A stretch of 64,000 nt of DNA from Nostoc linckia z4 (GTDB lineage Bacteria; Cyanobacteriota; Cyanobacteriia; Cyanobacteriales; Nostocaceae): NCBI RefSeq assembly GCF_002608075.1, contig NZ_LAHA01000038.1, positions 33 to 64,032 of the forward strand, written 5' to 3'. The notes under the pieces are model-generated. The model was not told the DNA's origin, ran no database searches, and saw only the letters and a program-made list of their open reading frames with translations. Shown here piece after piece: positions 51,287 to 60,858 of the stretch (position 1 is the stretch's first letter; each line of letters starts with the position of its first letter). A program made the position numbers and the translations under genes.

Positions 51287-51712
51287 TTATTTAAATAACT
51301 CCAAGCATTCTTTTTTTAAAACACCTTTAGTTACTTTGATGTTTGTAAATGACTGAGCAATCACTTCTTCGCAAGATATATTAATTTGTGATTGATTAAC
51401 CGAGATTAAATCTTGGATTGAAGCACCATAGATAATTTCTGATAAACCACTCCAAACACAAGCAGTTGCACACATCGGACAAGGTTCACCAGTGGTATAT
51501 ATGCTATAACCTTCTAAAGAGGGGTTTTTAAGTTTAGCTGTTAAACTCCGAATGACGTTGATTTCTGCATGAGCGGATGGATCGTTATCTCTTTTGACAG
51601 TATTATGACCTATGGCAACAACTTCGTTATCTTTAACAATTACTGCACCGTAAGGCGCATCACCTTTTTTGGCTTCTGCCAATGCTAAATGCATAAAATA
51701 TTCTGAGTTCAT
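51287..51712 (-). CDS. Nucleoside/nucleobase deaminase (CDA fold, guanine-deaminase-like)
   Basis: About 141 residues. Zinc motifs HAE in DPSAHAEINVIRSL and PCPMC in GEPCPMCATACVW define the cytidine deaminase-like fold; the Ile/Ala context and GHNTV segment resemble guanine deaminases or tRNA-adenosine-type enzymes. The ATG at 51712 (MNSEYFMHLALAEAKKGDAP) has AGGTTAT before it and gives the usual N-terminus; an ATG at 51754 would add 14 residues and lies close behind an AGGA. Substrate not determined. It is divergent from the ion channel gene. Confidence 0.82.
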   Translation of the reverse strand: MNSEYFMHLALAEAKKGDAPYGAVIVKDNEVVAIGHNTVKRDNDPSAHAEINVIRSLTAKLKNPSLEGYSIYTTGEPCPMCATACVWSGLSEIIYGASIQDLISVNQSQINISCEEVIAQSFTNIKVTKGVLKKECLELFK

Positions 51713-51805
51713 ATAACCTGGAGATAACATCAAGACAACACAATGTTTAATCATATCCTATTCCGAATGTTATTCCTATGAAGTAAAATTAGTTAACGGT
51801 CGAAT

Positions 51806-52597
51806 ATGTTATTGACTAGAAAAACAACAGATTTTTACTTAAAAGACTTGGAAACACCATTAGGTCAAGCCATTAATTTAACACTTGCAGTATTGGTGTT
51901 AATTTCATCAGGAATTTTTGTTGCAGAAACTTATAATATTCCTGATTCTGTTCGCTTTCAATTGAGCGTAGCGGATACTGCGATCGCCATTATTTTTCTA
52001 ATAGAATATTTACTCCGTCTCTGGAGTGCAGAAAATAAAAGTAAGTATATTTTTAGTTTTTATTCGATTATTGATTTAATGGCAATTTTACCATTATTTC
52101 TCGGAATAGTAGATATCAGATTTATCCGCTTACTGCGATGGTTTAGAATTTTACGATTAATTAGATTTATAGATAGAAAATATTTATTCGCCAGTATCAG
52201 CACCGAAGATGGCTTGATTTTTGCGCGAATATTATTTACATTATTTGCCATTGTCTTTGTTTACTCCGGCTTAATTTATCAAGTCGAGCATCCGGTTAAT
52301 CCTGAAAAATACGCTACATTTTTGGATGCATTTTATTTCTCTGTTGTCACAATGACAACTGTCGGATTTGGCGATGTAATCCCCATTTCAAAATTAGGAC
52401 GCTTGCTAACAGTATTGATGATTTTTACAGGAATAGCCTTGATTCCTTGGCAAGTAGGAGATTTGATTAAGCAAGTGGTGAAAACAGCCAATCAAGTACA
52501 AACAGTGTGTTCAAATTGTGGTTTAGCTTTCCACGATATTGATGCTGTGTTTTGTAAAAGCTGTGGAACTAAGTTACCCAGTCGAAGGGTTAATTGA
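51806..52597 (+). CDS. Voltage-gated-type potassium channel with C-terminal zinc ribbon
   Basis: 263 residues. Six-helix layout: S1 (about 20-40, INLTLAVLVLISSGIFVAET), S2-S3, an S4-like basic helix (IRFIRLLRWFRILRLIRFID), S5, pore loop with the selectivity filter TTVGFGDVIP, and S6 (LLTVLMIFTGIALIPW). The tail carries a double CxxC zinc ribbon, CSNCGLAFHDIDAVFCKSCG. The S4 arginines suggest voltage gating and the GFGD filter suggests K+. The zinc ribbon is unusual in this family. ATG start, monocistronic. Confidence 0.88.
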   Translation: MLLTRKTTDFYLKDLETPLGQAINLTLAVLVLISSGIFVAETYNIPDSVRFQLSVADTAIAIIFLIEYLLRLWSAENKSKYIFSFYSIIDLMAILPLFLGIVDIRFIRLLRWFRILRLIRFIDRKYLFASISTEDGLIFARILFTLFAIVFVYSGLIYQVEHPVNPEKYATFLDAFYFSVVTMTTVGFGDVIPISKLGRLLTVLMIFTGIALIPWQVGDLIKQVVKTANQVQTVCSNCGLAFHDIDAVFCKSCGTKLPSRRVN

Positions 52598-53702
52598 CCA
52601 AACAAGGCAAAAGTTTTAGCCGAATATAATTTCCTACCACACAAGCAAAATCTACCTGCACGAACTAATTAAAAATCAAGATTTTTAACACGCAGGTGGG
52701 TTTTGTTTGTATAGCCGCAACTTCTAGTGGTCTACCAACCCAAAAATACGCTTGTGAGGGATTTAAAACCTTTCCCCTTTCCCCTTTCCCCTTTAAAGAG
52801 CCAAGTAAACTTGGCGAACTACTAGTCCCTTAAGACAAAATTGATATTAATGTCATTTTTAATACAAATATCTAACAATATAATGATGATTTTATGTCTT
52901 GAGAAGTAAGGCTAGAGCGATATTAGCTTGATTTAATGGTTTAGTTTAGTTGAATTTTCACTAATTCAACAACAAACATCGGCTCTCAATTAGATATTTT
53001 GAAGATTATTTAAAGGCTTCGATCCTGAATTTTACAAAAAAATCAATTTAAAAGCTCTAAAACGCGTTTAATATCTTAGATAAAAATTCAGCACCAAAGA
53101 TAAACTAGTGCCTTACAAAAGTTTTCTAAAAAATAGTATCTGCTGGTGAGAATTGATAATCGATAAGGGACTTCCAGAAAATGAATGAATCAATTGATTT
53201 AAACGATAGTTTTCTTTCTCTCCATAATTACAGACCGATTGCTTATTTCTTTTATAGGATTCGTATTTGATTTTTGTTAAGCTAGGTACACTTTGATTCT
53301 TTCTGACCTATTCCCTATTCCCTGTTAAGAGTTCCCTTCCTATCGCGCTTGCGCTGCGCGAACGCGCACCACACAAAGAATTTCAGCGAATCAAAGCGGA
53401 TTCCTATAGTTTTAAGTTTCTAACCGTTCTAAGAGTTTGTTTGAAAAGTCTAAATTAATACCAGCCTCGGCCATTAAAAATCGTGGCTATACAGACAAAA
53501 GCTACCGTTACTGGGTTTCAAACCCTTGATTTTTCAGTAAGTGCAGGCGGACTTCTCTAAAATACGCTACACGAACGCCTGTGTAGTAGGGAATTATATT
53601 AGCCTTAGTCATTAGTCACTATTACCTAACCACACAAGTAATTTCTCCAAATCAAACCGATTGCTATATCAACAATTTCGTGAGGTATTCAAAATATTAG
53701 AA
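52598..53702. other. Long intergenic region (about 1.1 kb)
   Basis: Contains the repeat at 52725-52825, AAAAATC/GATTTTT hairpin (about 52671-52689), GCGCTTGCGCTGCGCGAACGC (53346-53366) and TTCCCTATTCCCTG units (about 53310-53324). No convincing reading frame. The promoter of the NRPS-like gene should lie in the last 300 bp. Confidence 0.55.
52725..52825. repeat. Left copy of an inverted repeat flanking the NRPS-like gene
   Basis: TAGTGGTCTACCAACCCAAA at the left end and TTGGCGAACTACTAG at the right, with ATTTAAAACCTTTCCCC and TTTAAAGAGCCAAG inside. The same ends and order occur inverted at 56374-56512. Probably two copies of a MITE-like element; this copy lacks about 40 bp of the centre. Confidence 0.75.
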
Positions 53703-56357
53703 ATGAGTACTAATAATAATTTAGAGCAAATCAATCTCAGAAATAGTCAAGTTAGTCAAACATCTGCTCCACATCAATGTATTCATCAGATGTTTGAAAT
53801 TCAGGTAGAGCGATCGCCCCAAGCAACTGCTGTAGTATTTGAAAATGACCAACTGTCTTATGAGCAGTTAAACCAACAAGCAAATCAACTGGCGCATCAC
53901 CTACGTACTTTAGGCGTTAAATCTGAGGTGCTTGTTGGTATTTACCTGGAACGGTCTTTAGAAATGGTGGTAGGACTGTTGGGAATTCTCAAGGCCGGAG
54001 GTGCATACTTACCTCTAGACCCAGCATATCCATCAGAACGTTTAACTTATATCTTAAAAGACAGCCGGATATCAGCGATCGTCACCACACAGCAATTAGT
54101 AAGTAGTTTACCCGATGGTATAACCCACATCGTTTGTCTGGATTCAGATTGGCATGTGATTAGTGAGAACAATCGAGAAAATCTCGTTTGTAATACCACC
54201 CCTGATAACTTGATATATACGATTTACACTTCTGGTTCTACAGGACAACCCAAAGGTGTAATGATTACTCATGGTGGGATTTGCAACCAAATTACCTGGA
54301 GACAAACAACTTTTAGATTGACTCCAGCAGACAAAGTTTTACAAAACATTTCTTTGAGCTTTGACCCTTCCGTGTGGCAGATTTTCTGGCCTTTGTGTTG
54401 GGGAGCGCAATTGATTATGGCTCGTCCTAGTGGAAATCTAGATAGTAGATATCTTGTTGAGTTAATTCTCCAACAGCAAATCACTGTTATGGCTTTAGTA
54501 CCTTCCATGCTGCGAGTATTACTGGAAGAGAAGCAAATTGAGAATTGTCAATCTCTCAGACACATTACTTGCGGTGGCGAAGCTTTACCTGTGGAACTCA
54601 TAGAACGTTTCTTTACGAAATTGAACTTAGACGACGTTCTATATAATTGCTATGGCCCGACAGAAGCTTCCATTGATGCCACTTTTTGGAAATGTCATCG
54701 CAATAGCAATTATCTCATTGCTCCCATTGGTTGCGCGATCGCCAACACACAGATTTATATCCTGAATGAAAATTTGGAACCTGTAGCTATTGGTCAATTA
54801 GGGGAACTACATATTGGCGGTGCTGGACTTGCTCGTGGTTACCTCAACCGTCCCCACCTCACCAATGAAAAATTTATTCCCAACCCTTTGAGCAATGAGC
54901 CAAAAGCAAGATTATATAAGACCGGTGATTTAGCCCGTTACCTTGATAATGGCAACATTGAGTTTCTCGGTCGCCTTGACAATCAAGTTAAGGTGCGGGG
55001 TTTTCGCATCGAACTTGCAGAAGTTGAAGCAATTCTCGCACAACACCCAGGCATACAACAGACTGTGGTCATAGCAAGAGAAGATAACCCCGGCGACCAG
55101 CGATTAATAGCCTATATTGTTCCCAAGAAAGAACAGACACCTACCTTTACTGAACTACGTGAATTTCTCAAACAAAAACTACCTTATTACATGTTGCCAA
55201 ACTCTTTGGTAGTCTTAGATGCTCTACCTTTAACTCCCAATGGAAAAGTAGACTCACGCGCTCTCAGGGTCTCTAACCAAAACATACAACCATCAAACAA
55301 GATTTTTGTACCTCCCCGCGATGAATTAGAACTAAGGTTGACAAAGATTTGGGAAAAAGTTTTAGGTATCCAACCCATGAGTATCAAAAATAATTTCTTT
55401 GATATGGGAGGACATTCCTTACTTGCAGTACGCTTGTTTGCAGAAATTGAGAAGACTTTTGGTAAAAATCTACCTTTGGTTACCCTCCTACAAGCTCCTA
55501 CTATTGAGGAACTAGCTAACATCTTACGCCAACCAGAATGGGTAAAGCCTTGGTCTTCCTTAGTACCAATTCAACCCAATGGTTCTAAACCTCCTTTTTT
55601 TCTTGTCCATGCCGTAGGTGGTAACATTCTTTCTTACTGCGATTTAGCACGCCATTTGGGTTTAAATCAACCAGTTTATGGGCTACAAGCTCAAGGTTTG
55701 GATGGAAAAACTGCCCCACACACCAGAATCGAAGATATGGCAGCTCAATACATCAAAGAAATACGTACCATCCAACCCAATGGCCCTTATTTTTTGGGAG
55801 GGGCTTCCTTTGGGGGTACAGTAGTTTTCGAGATGGCTCAACAACTCTATGCCCAAGGTGAAAAAGTCGCTTTGCTATCGTTGTTCGATAGTGCTGGATT
55901 GAATAATTTACCCACCACATTCTTTGATTTAATTTCTGGGCATGTAAATAATCTTGCACAACTCAAACCTCAAGAACAACTAGTCTATATCTGGCAAAGG
56001 TTAAAGTGGCAAATCTGCAAAAGAATCGCCAAGCCTATTCATCAACTTTCTCTGATATCAGGTAATGTGGAACGTTCGCCTCAAACTCTACACAATCTGA
56101 GTGTTTTAGAAGCTAACATCCACGCCAGCAAAAACTACGTACCGCAAGTTTATCCCAGCCATATCACCCTGTTTCGAGCCAAATTAAGATCTTCAAGATA
56201 TTACTTCGATCCTCAAGGGGGCTGGGGCGGACTGGCTTCGCAGGGTATAGAGATTCATGAAATTCCCGGAGACCACAACAGCATACTTATAGAACCCCAT
56301 GTACAAGTTTTAGCGGAAAAATTAAAAGCTTGTTTAGATCGGGTTCAGAGTCTTTAA
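53703..56357 (+). CDS. Single-module NRPS-like enzyme (adenylation-thiolation-thioesterase)
   Basis: 884 residues. Adenylation domain (about 30-525: LSYEQLNQQANQLAHHLRTL, LKAGGAYLPLDPAYPSERL, YTSGSTGQPKGVM, LSFDPSVWQIFWPL, NCYGPTEASID, YKTGDLARY, GRLDNQVKVRGFRIEL, TPNGKVD), thiolation domain with the phosphopantetheine Ser in DMGGHSLLAVRLF, and a type I thioesterase (about 640-880; Ser in GGASFGG, Asp in SLFDSAG, His in GDHNSIL). There is no condensation domain. A-T-TE enzymes in fungi dimerise aryl keto acids; substrate here is undetermined. The ATG at 53703 is preferred; a TTG 42 bp upstream is an unlikely start. It stands alone between inverted repeats, with no tailoring genes besides the FkbM gene on the other strand. 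Confidence 0.9.
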   Translation: MSTNNNLEQINLRNSQVSQTSAPHQCIHQMFEIQVERSPQATAVVFENDQLSYEQLNQQANQLAHHLRTLGVKSEVLVGIYLERSLEMVVGLLGILKAGGAYLPLDPAYPSERLTYILKDSRISAIVTTQQLVSSLPDGITHIVCLDSDWHVISENNRENLVCNTTPDNLIYTIYTSGSTGQPKGVMITHGGICNQITWRQTTFRLTPADKVLQNISLSFDPSVWQIFWPLCWGAQLIMARPSGNLDSRYLVELILQQQITVMALVPSMLRVLLEEKQIENCQSLRHITCGGEALPVELIERFFTKLNLDDVLYNCYGPTEASIDATFWKCHRNSNYLIAPIGCAIANTQIYILNENLEPVAIGQLGELHIGGAGLARGYLNRPHLTNEKFIPNPLSNEPKARLYKTGDLARYLDNGNIEFLGRLDNQVKVRGFRIELAEVEAILAQHPGIQQTVVIAREDNPGDQRLIAYIVPKKEQTPTFTELREFLKQKLPYYMLPNSLVVLDALPLTPNGKVDSRALRVSNQNIQPSNKIFVPPRDELELRLTKIWEKVLGIQPMSIKNNFFDMGGHSLLAVRLFAEIEKTFGKNLPLVTLLQAPTIEELANILRQPEWVKPWSSLVPIQPNGSKPPFFLVHAVGGNILSYCDLARHLGLNQPVYGLQAQGLDGKTAPHTRIEDMAAQYIKEIRTIQPNGPYFLGGASFGGTVVFEMAQQLYAQGEKVALLSLFDSAGLNNLPTTFFDLISGHVNNLAQLKPQEQLVYIWQRLKWQICKRIAKPIHQLSLISGNVERSPQTLHNLSVLEANIHASKNYVPQVYPSHITLFRAKLRSSRYYFDPQGGWGGLASQGIEIHEIPGDHNSILIEPHVQVLAEKLKACLDRVQSL

Positions 56358-56373
56358 AAAACCACAATCCCTG

Positions 56374-56512
56374 CTAGTAGTTCGCCAAGTAAGCTTGGCT
56401 CTTTAAAGGGTAAAGGGTAAGGGGGAAGGGGGAAAGGTTTTAAATCCCTTACCCTTTTCCCTTTCCCCTTTCCCCAGCCCTCACCCAGCATTTTTGGGTT
56501 GGCAGACCACTA
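56374..56512. repeat. Right copy of the inverted repeat flanking the NRPS-like gene
   Basis: CTAGTAGTTCGCCAAGT at the left end and TTTTTGGGTTGGCAGACCAC then TA at the right; inverse of 52725-52825 with extra GGGTAAAGGG/CCCTTACCC inner sequence. It begins 17 bp after the NRPS-like stop and could fold into a long hairpin that ends the transcript. Confidence 0.75.
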
Positions 56513-56599
56513 CATTAGTGTGGTTGTTAACCGTTAACTGTTAACGGTCAACAGTCAAGAATCTAATAGAGTTAATCTGCAACTTAAATGCAAAACAGC

Positions 56600-57322
56600 T
56601 TATACGTCTTTGAAAAACGTATAATTTCCATTACCTTGAGCATACACAAGTGAATAGCCAAATTGCAGGAGACTAGCTACAGACTCTTTGATCCTGTCCC
56701 TATAGTTTGTATCTAAAGGATTGAAGCATTCATCGTATTCAACGCATAGTATTTTAATATCCAATTCGTCTTCAATAATGGAGTTTACAACCTTATACTC
56801 GGCTCCTTCAATGTCTAGTTTGAGTAAGTCGAGATGAGTGTGTCCATTCTTGTGCATCACGTTTGCCAGTCTATCTACCTGAGCTACGAAAAACTCTTGA
56901 GTTTTTTGTAGATTTAAGGCAGAGTGTGATACGTGCGCTGAATCTTTTGGAGCGTAAAATCTTAGTTTTTCCTCTCGATCCCACAGTCCTATATCAAAAA
57001 AATGATACTTATCATAATGTGCGGCCTTTTCTCGAACGTGCTTGATTGCACGAGGAGTAGGATCGAAAGCATAGATGTTACAGTTAAATTCTTCTATCAA
57101 CCCCAAGTCAAATGTAATGTCTTCCCCACAACCAACGCAATAACATATAGAATTTGGGTTGAGTAGCTCTTTCGGAACTACCCAACCACCATAATCTGTG
57201 CCTATATGTAATAAATCCTTGCGTGATAAGATTTTTGTACCAGTTATTTCATCTATGCTCAGTAGATGAAATATGCTGTGAAATACTTTCTGAAATACCC
57301 CAGAAACCAGTTGTGTTTTCAC
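56600..57322 (-). CDS. FkbM-family methyltransferase
   Basis: 240 residues. SAM-binding core with ICYCVGCGEDITFDLGLIEE, acidic NIYAFDPTPRAIKHV, and the FkbM blocks HLDLLKLDIEGAEYKVV and ILCVEYDECF. FkbM enzymes methylate hydroxyls of sugars or natural products. The first 60 residues are a variable extension with DYGGWVVP. It is convergent with the NRPS-like gene and 750 bp from the exopolysaccharide genes, so sugar methylation is somewhat more likely. ATG start. Confidence 0.85.
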   Translation of the reverse strand: MKTQLVSGVFQKVFHSIFHLLSIDEITGTKILSRKDLLHIGTDYGGWVVPKELLNPNSICYCVGCGEDITFDLGLIEEFNCNIYAFDPTPRAIKHVREKAAHYDKYHFFDIGLWDREEKLRFYAPKDSAHVSHSALNLQKTQEFFVAQVDRLANVMHKNGHTHLDLLKLDIEGAEYKVVNSIIEDELDIKILCVEYDECFNPLDTNYRDRIKESVASLLQFGYSLVYAQGNGNYTFFKDV

Positions 57323-58079
57323 GTTTTCCCCTGCTCTATTTCTGAGTGATATTAACTTTATATTACATGTTCGTTAGTAACAATAAGAGTTACTTGCAAA
57401 ATATAAAATCTATCTATAGATATATTATTAAATATTTTATTTCCAGAGAAAAATATTAATTGGAATATCTATTTATAAAAAAGTATTGAAAAAAAGAAAA
57501 AGTATAAATATATACAGAAACGCCTAAAAAATTCTATTTTTTATTTCTTTGGGTATACGTACAATTCAGCAGACATAATGCTACTTTCTTAAGAGTAAGA
57601 GAACAAAACTTTCCTGGAAAACAGGATAAAAAGTATTTTTTCAGCTTTGGTCAAGAAAAGTCTGAAACATTAAGGTATTTATAAAATATGCACTCCTTGG
57701 TGGTTAATATTAATCTCCATTTACCCTATATATAACGACGACGAAATCTCCCAGTTAGAAGTTTATTTAATTGTTGACACAGGAAAAAAGAAGATATAAG
57801 ATTCATGAAACATGATTAGTGATTTCCCCAAGTATTTGACTGTAATTAAATAACTGACGTTGAATGTGAATTAAGTGTTGAAATCCTAAGAATTTGGTTG
57901 TTCATTCCAAAACCATGACTTTGGAAAATTTGCAAAACACTTGAGGCATGAGAGACGTTTTTAATTCACATCAGACGCAACTGATGTTTGACTAGGGAGT
58001 TGGGCTTTGACGATTTTTGATATCTCAGTCCCTCCAAATAACCTGATCGATGGTGTGTCTACCGATGAGTGAGGTTTAA
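57323..58079. other. AT-rich intergenic region upstream of exopolysaccharide genes
   Basis: 757 bp, very AT-rich at 57380-57560, with TATCTATAGATATA palindrome (about 57409-57422). No tRNA, reading frame or STRR recognised. A long regulated leader for the polysaccharide genes is likely. Confidence 0.5.
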
Positions 58080-58496
58080 TTGCAGAATAAGTGTCACCAA
58101 AATCGGAAACGTTCAAAGCGTCGGGCTATTTACTGTCTCATTCATGAATGCTACTTGCATAGTGTAAGTCAAAAGTACAAATTGTATGCAGATCGAGTAG
58201 GACAACTCCAACAAAGGGGAATAGGACGCCAGAATGCACTCATTTTAGTGGCAACTAAAACAGCTATTCCGTTAGAAAATGAATGGTTAGAAGCATTTTG
58301 GTGCGATCGCTGTCAGGAAACAAAATGGTATCACGTCAAGAAATACGATCGCACCTATGAGGTGGCGATCGCATCCCCACAACTGTGGCAACAAGTAAGT
58401 GGTGTTATTCATCCCCAAGGAAACCCTTCCGTAGGAGAGTTTACTAAAAGACAAGCCCGCACAGTCGGCTATAGGTCTAGCAAAGATTTCCGGTAA
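58080..58496 (+). CDS. Small basic protein of unknown function beside exopolysaccharide genes
   Basis: 138 residues. A very basic N-terminus (CHQNRKRSKRRAIYCLIHEC), a middle part with QQRGIGRQNALILVATKTAI and a Cys-x-x-Cys (FWCDRCQETKWYHVKKYDRT), then HPQGNPSVGEFTKRQAR. Cys/His positions (C2, HEC, CDRC) could bind zinc. Start is a TTG with GAGG five bases upstream; no ATG fits. I recall similar proteins near cyanobacterial polysaccharide operons but cannot name a family. The autokinase gene follows by 39 bp. Confidence 0.65.
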   Translation: MQNKCHQNRKRSKRRAIYCLIHECYLHSVSQKYKLYADRVGQLQQRGIGRQNALILVATKTAIPLENEWLEAFWCDRCQETKWYHVKKYDRTYEVAIASPQLWQQVSGVIHPQGNPSVGEFTKRQARTVGYRSSKDFR

Positions 58497-58535
58497 AGAG
58501 TTTAAATCTATCAATACAATTAATATCTTGCCATT

Positions 58536-60710
58536 ATGGAGTCTAAACCAAACTTTGAAGAGATAGATTTTCAAAAATATCTACTCGTTTTACAACGACG
58601 CTGGATTCCTACAGTGGGAATTTTTACAATAGTTACGAGCTTTGCAACCTTATTTGCATTCTCATTGAAAGCATCATATAAAGCAGATGGAAGTTTGTTG
58701 ATTAGGACGAATGAAACTTCCTCACTCACTGGTTTGGGAGAAGCTATAGGAAAGCTAGAGTCTTTAACTACTACAAATAATCCTTTAGAAACCCAGGCAA
58801 AGATTGTAACATCTGTTCCGGTTCTTCAAGAAACTATTAGAACACTTAACCTTAAAGATAATCAAGGTGAACCGTTGAAAATTCGGGATTTTGCTCAAAA
58901 ACTGAAAATAGAAAATGCCAAAGGAACTGAGATTTTATTAATTTCCTACACAGATAACGATCCAGTTTTAACTGCCGAAGTTGTCAACCAACTGATGAAA
59001 GTTTACATCAGGAATAATATAGAAGCTAATCGAGCTGAAGCAGCTTCAGCCCGGAAATTTATCGGTCAAGAAATACCTACTACTGAAGCGGCTGTCAAAG
59101 AAGCCGAGTCGAACCTGCGTAAATTCAAAGAGGAAAATAAAATAATTGCTTTGGAAACAGAAGCATCTATAGCAGTGCAGACAATTTCTAGCTTAGAACA
59201 GCAAATTTCTGAAGCCCAAGCTCAATTTGTTAATGTTAACGCCAGGGCACAAAAATTACAATATCAAGCAAGTATTAATTCACAACAATCTGTGACCTTT
59301 GCCTCCTTGAGTCAAATACCTGGAATTCAGCAAGTAGTTACTCAACTCCAAGAAGCAGAAGATCAGTTAGCGATTGAGCAAAGCCGTTTGCAGCCAACGC
59401 ATCCTATGATTATCAACTTGGAAGAAAAAATTACCGCCCTTAACAACTTGCTACAAAATCGCATCAACCAAAACATAGGTAATAATCAGCAAATTCCTGC
59501 GGAAAATTTACAGATAGGAGAACTACGGCAAAGGTTGATTGAAGATTTTGCGCGCACTGAAACCGAACGTGTTGGTTTAGCCAAACAAATTACCGAGCTA
59601 TCTAATAAGTGGTACGCTTACAAAAAACGAGTAAATGTTTTACCCAGACTGGAACAAACCCAGCGCCAGCTTGAGCGAAAGTTGAAAGCAGCTCAAACAA
59701 CTTACGAAGCGCTATTGACAAAACTGCAAGAAGTCCAAGTAGCAGAGAATCAAAATATTGGAAATGCCCGCATCATCTCACCTGCGTTAATACCAGATCA
59801 ATCCTCCGGCCCTCGCAAATTGATCGTTATAGCGGCCGGTGGAGTTCTCGGTGTGATAGTTGCTCTGATTGCTGCTTTCACTTTAGATCTAATTGACAGC
59901 TCGGTGAAGACATTGAAAGAAGCTAGAGAATTATTCCAATACACCCTACTAGGGGTGATTCCTTCAGTGGGTAGGAATATTAAAAGGAATTATCTAGAAC
60001 AACAAATTCCCAGAATCATTGGTAGAGAAATTCCTCACCATCCTGTTGGTGATGCATACCAAATGCTGCAAGCTAATTTACAGTTTCTCAATTCTGATAA
60101 AAAACTAAAAGCGATCGTAGTTACTAGTTCTGTACCTCAAGAGGGCAAGTCTGAGGTGGCTGCAAATTTAGCTGTGACAATGGCTCAATTGGGACAACGA
60201 GTACTACTAGTGGATGCCAATATGCGCCATCCCATACAGCATCATATTTGGGAAATAACGAATGCAGTCGGGCTATCGAATGTCATGGTTGACCAAGTTG
60301 CTCTGAATGTAGCTATACAGCAACCAATACCAAACCTCTACGTTCTACCTTCGGGAGTTGTACCTCCCAACCCAGTAGCATTGTTAGATTCTCAGAGGAT
60401 GGCTGGACTAGTCAATTCTTTTACCCAGGAGTACGATTTCGTAATTTTCGATACCCCCCCCCTGGCGGGAATGCTAGATGCTGCGGTTTTAAGTAAATTA
60501 GTTGACGGTATCTTGTTGGTAGTTCGTCCTGGAGTGATTAACTATGACACCGCCAATGCAGCGAAAGAATTCCTCAGACAATCAGGGCAACAAGTTCTAG
60601 GGATGGTGATTAATGGTATGAATATCAAACGAGAGCCTGATAGTTATTTCTACTATTCTAGAAAATCAATTGAATCAAATGTGTCACGAAATTCTCTACC
60701 TCTAAAATAA
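58536..60710 (+). CDS. Polysaccharide co-polymerase / tyrosine autokinase (Wzz-BY-kinase)
   Basis: 724 residues. Wzz domain with two transmembrane helices (about 20-45 and 430-455) around a long coiled coil (about 160-400, Gln/Glu-rich). Cytoplasmic BY-kinase: Walker A in SSVPQEGKSEVAANLA, Walker A' in VLLVDANMRHP, Walker B in FVIFDTPPLAG. The tail has a small Tyr cluster (DSYFYYSRKS) as autophosphorylation site. Such proteins set chain length and drive assembly of exported polysaccharide with Wzx/Wzy. First enzyme of the visible gene cluster. Confidence 0.92.
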   Translation: MESKPNFEEIDFQKYLLVLQRRWIPTVGIFTIVTSFATLFAFSLKASYKADGSLLIRTNETSSLTGLGEAIGKLESLTTTNNPLETQAKIVTSVPVLQETIRTLNLKDNQGEPLKIRDFAQKLKIENAKGTEILLISYTDNDPVLTAEVVNQLMKVYIRNNIEANRAEAASARKFIGQEIPTTEAAVKEAESNLRKFKEENKIIALETEASIAVQTISSLEQQISEAQAQFVNVNARAQKLQYQASINSQQSVTFASLSQIPGIQQVVTQLQEAEDQLAIEQSRLQPTHPMIINLEEKITALNNLLQNRINQNIGNNQQIPAENLQIGELRQRLIEDFARTETERVGLAKQITELSNKWYAYKKRVNVLPRLEQTQRQLERKLKAAQTTYEALLTKLQEVQVAENQNIGNARIISPALIPDQSSGPRKLIVIAAGGVLGVIVALIAAFTLDLIDSSVKTLKEARELFQYTLLGVIPSVGRNIKRNYLEQQIPRIIGREIPHHPVGDAYQMLQANLQFLNSDKKLKAIVVTSSVPQEGKSEVAANLAVTMAQLGQRVLLVDANMRHPIQHHIWEITNAVGLSNVMVDQVALNVAIQQPIPNLYVLPSGVVPPNPVALLDSQRMAGLVNSFTQEYDFVIFDTPPLAGMLDAAVLSKLVDGILLVVRPGVINYDTANAAKEFLRQSGQQVLGMVINGMNIKREPDSYFYYSRKSIESNVSRNSLPLK

Positions 60711-60858
60711 AATTGATTGGGAATTATTACAGATATTTAAACTGTTGAAAAAGATAGGTTGGGAAAATCAAGGCTCAGGGACAAAAACCTTTACAGTTAT
60801 CTAAAAAATAGCTTTGTCGGACTATAAAACTGAAAATTTTCACCAATTTGCTTGCATA

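Noticed and set aside
57323..58079. tRNA or structured RNA gene upstream of the polysaccharide genes
   Set aside because: No cloverleaf, TTCGANTC-like arm or stable GC stem was found in this AT-rich stretch.
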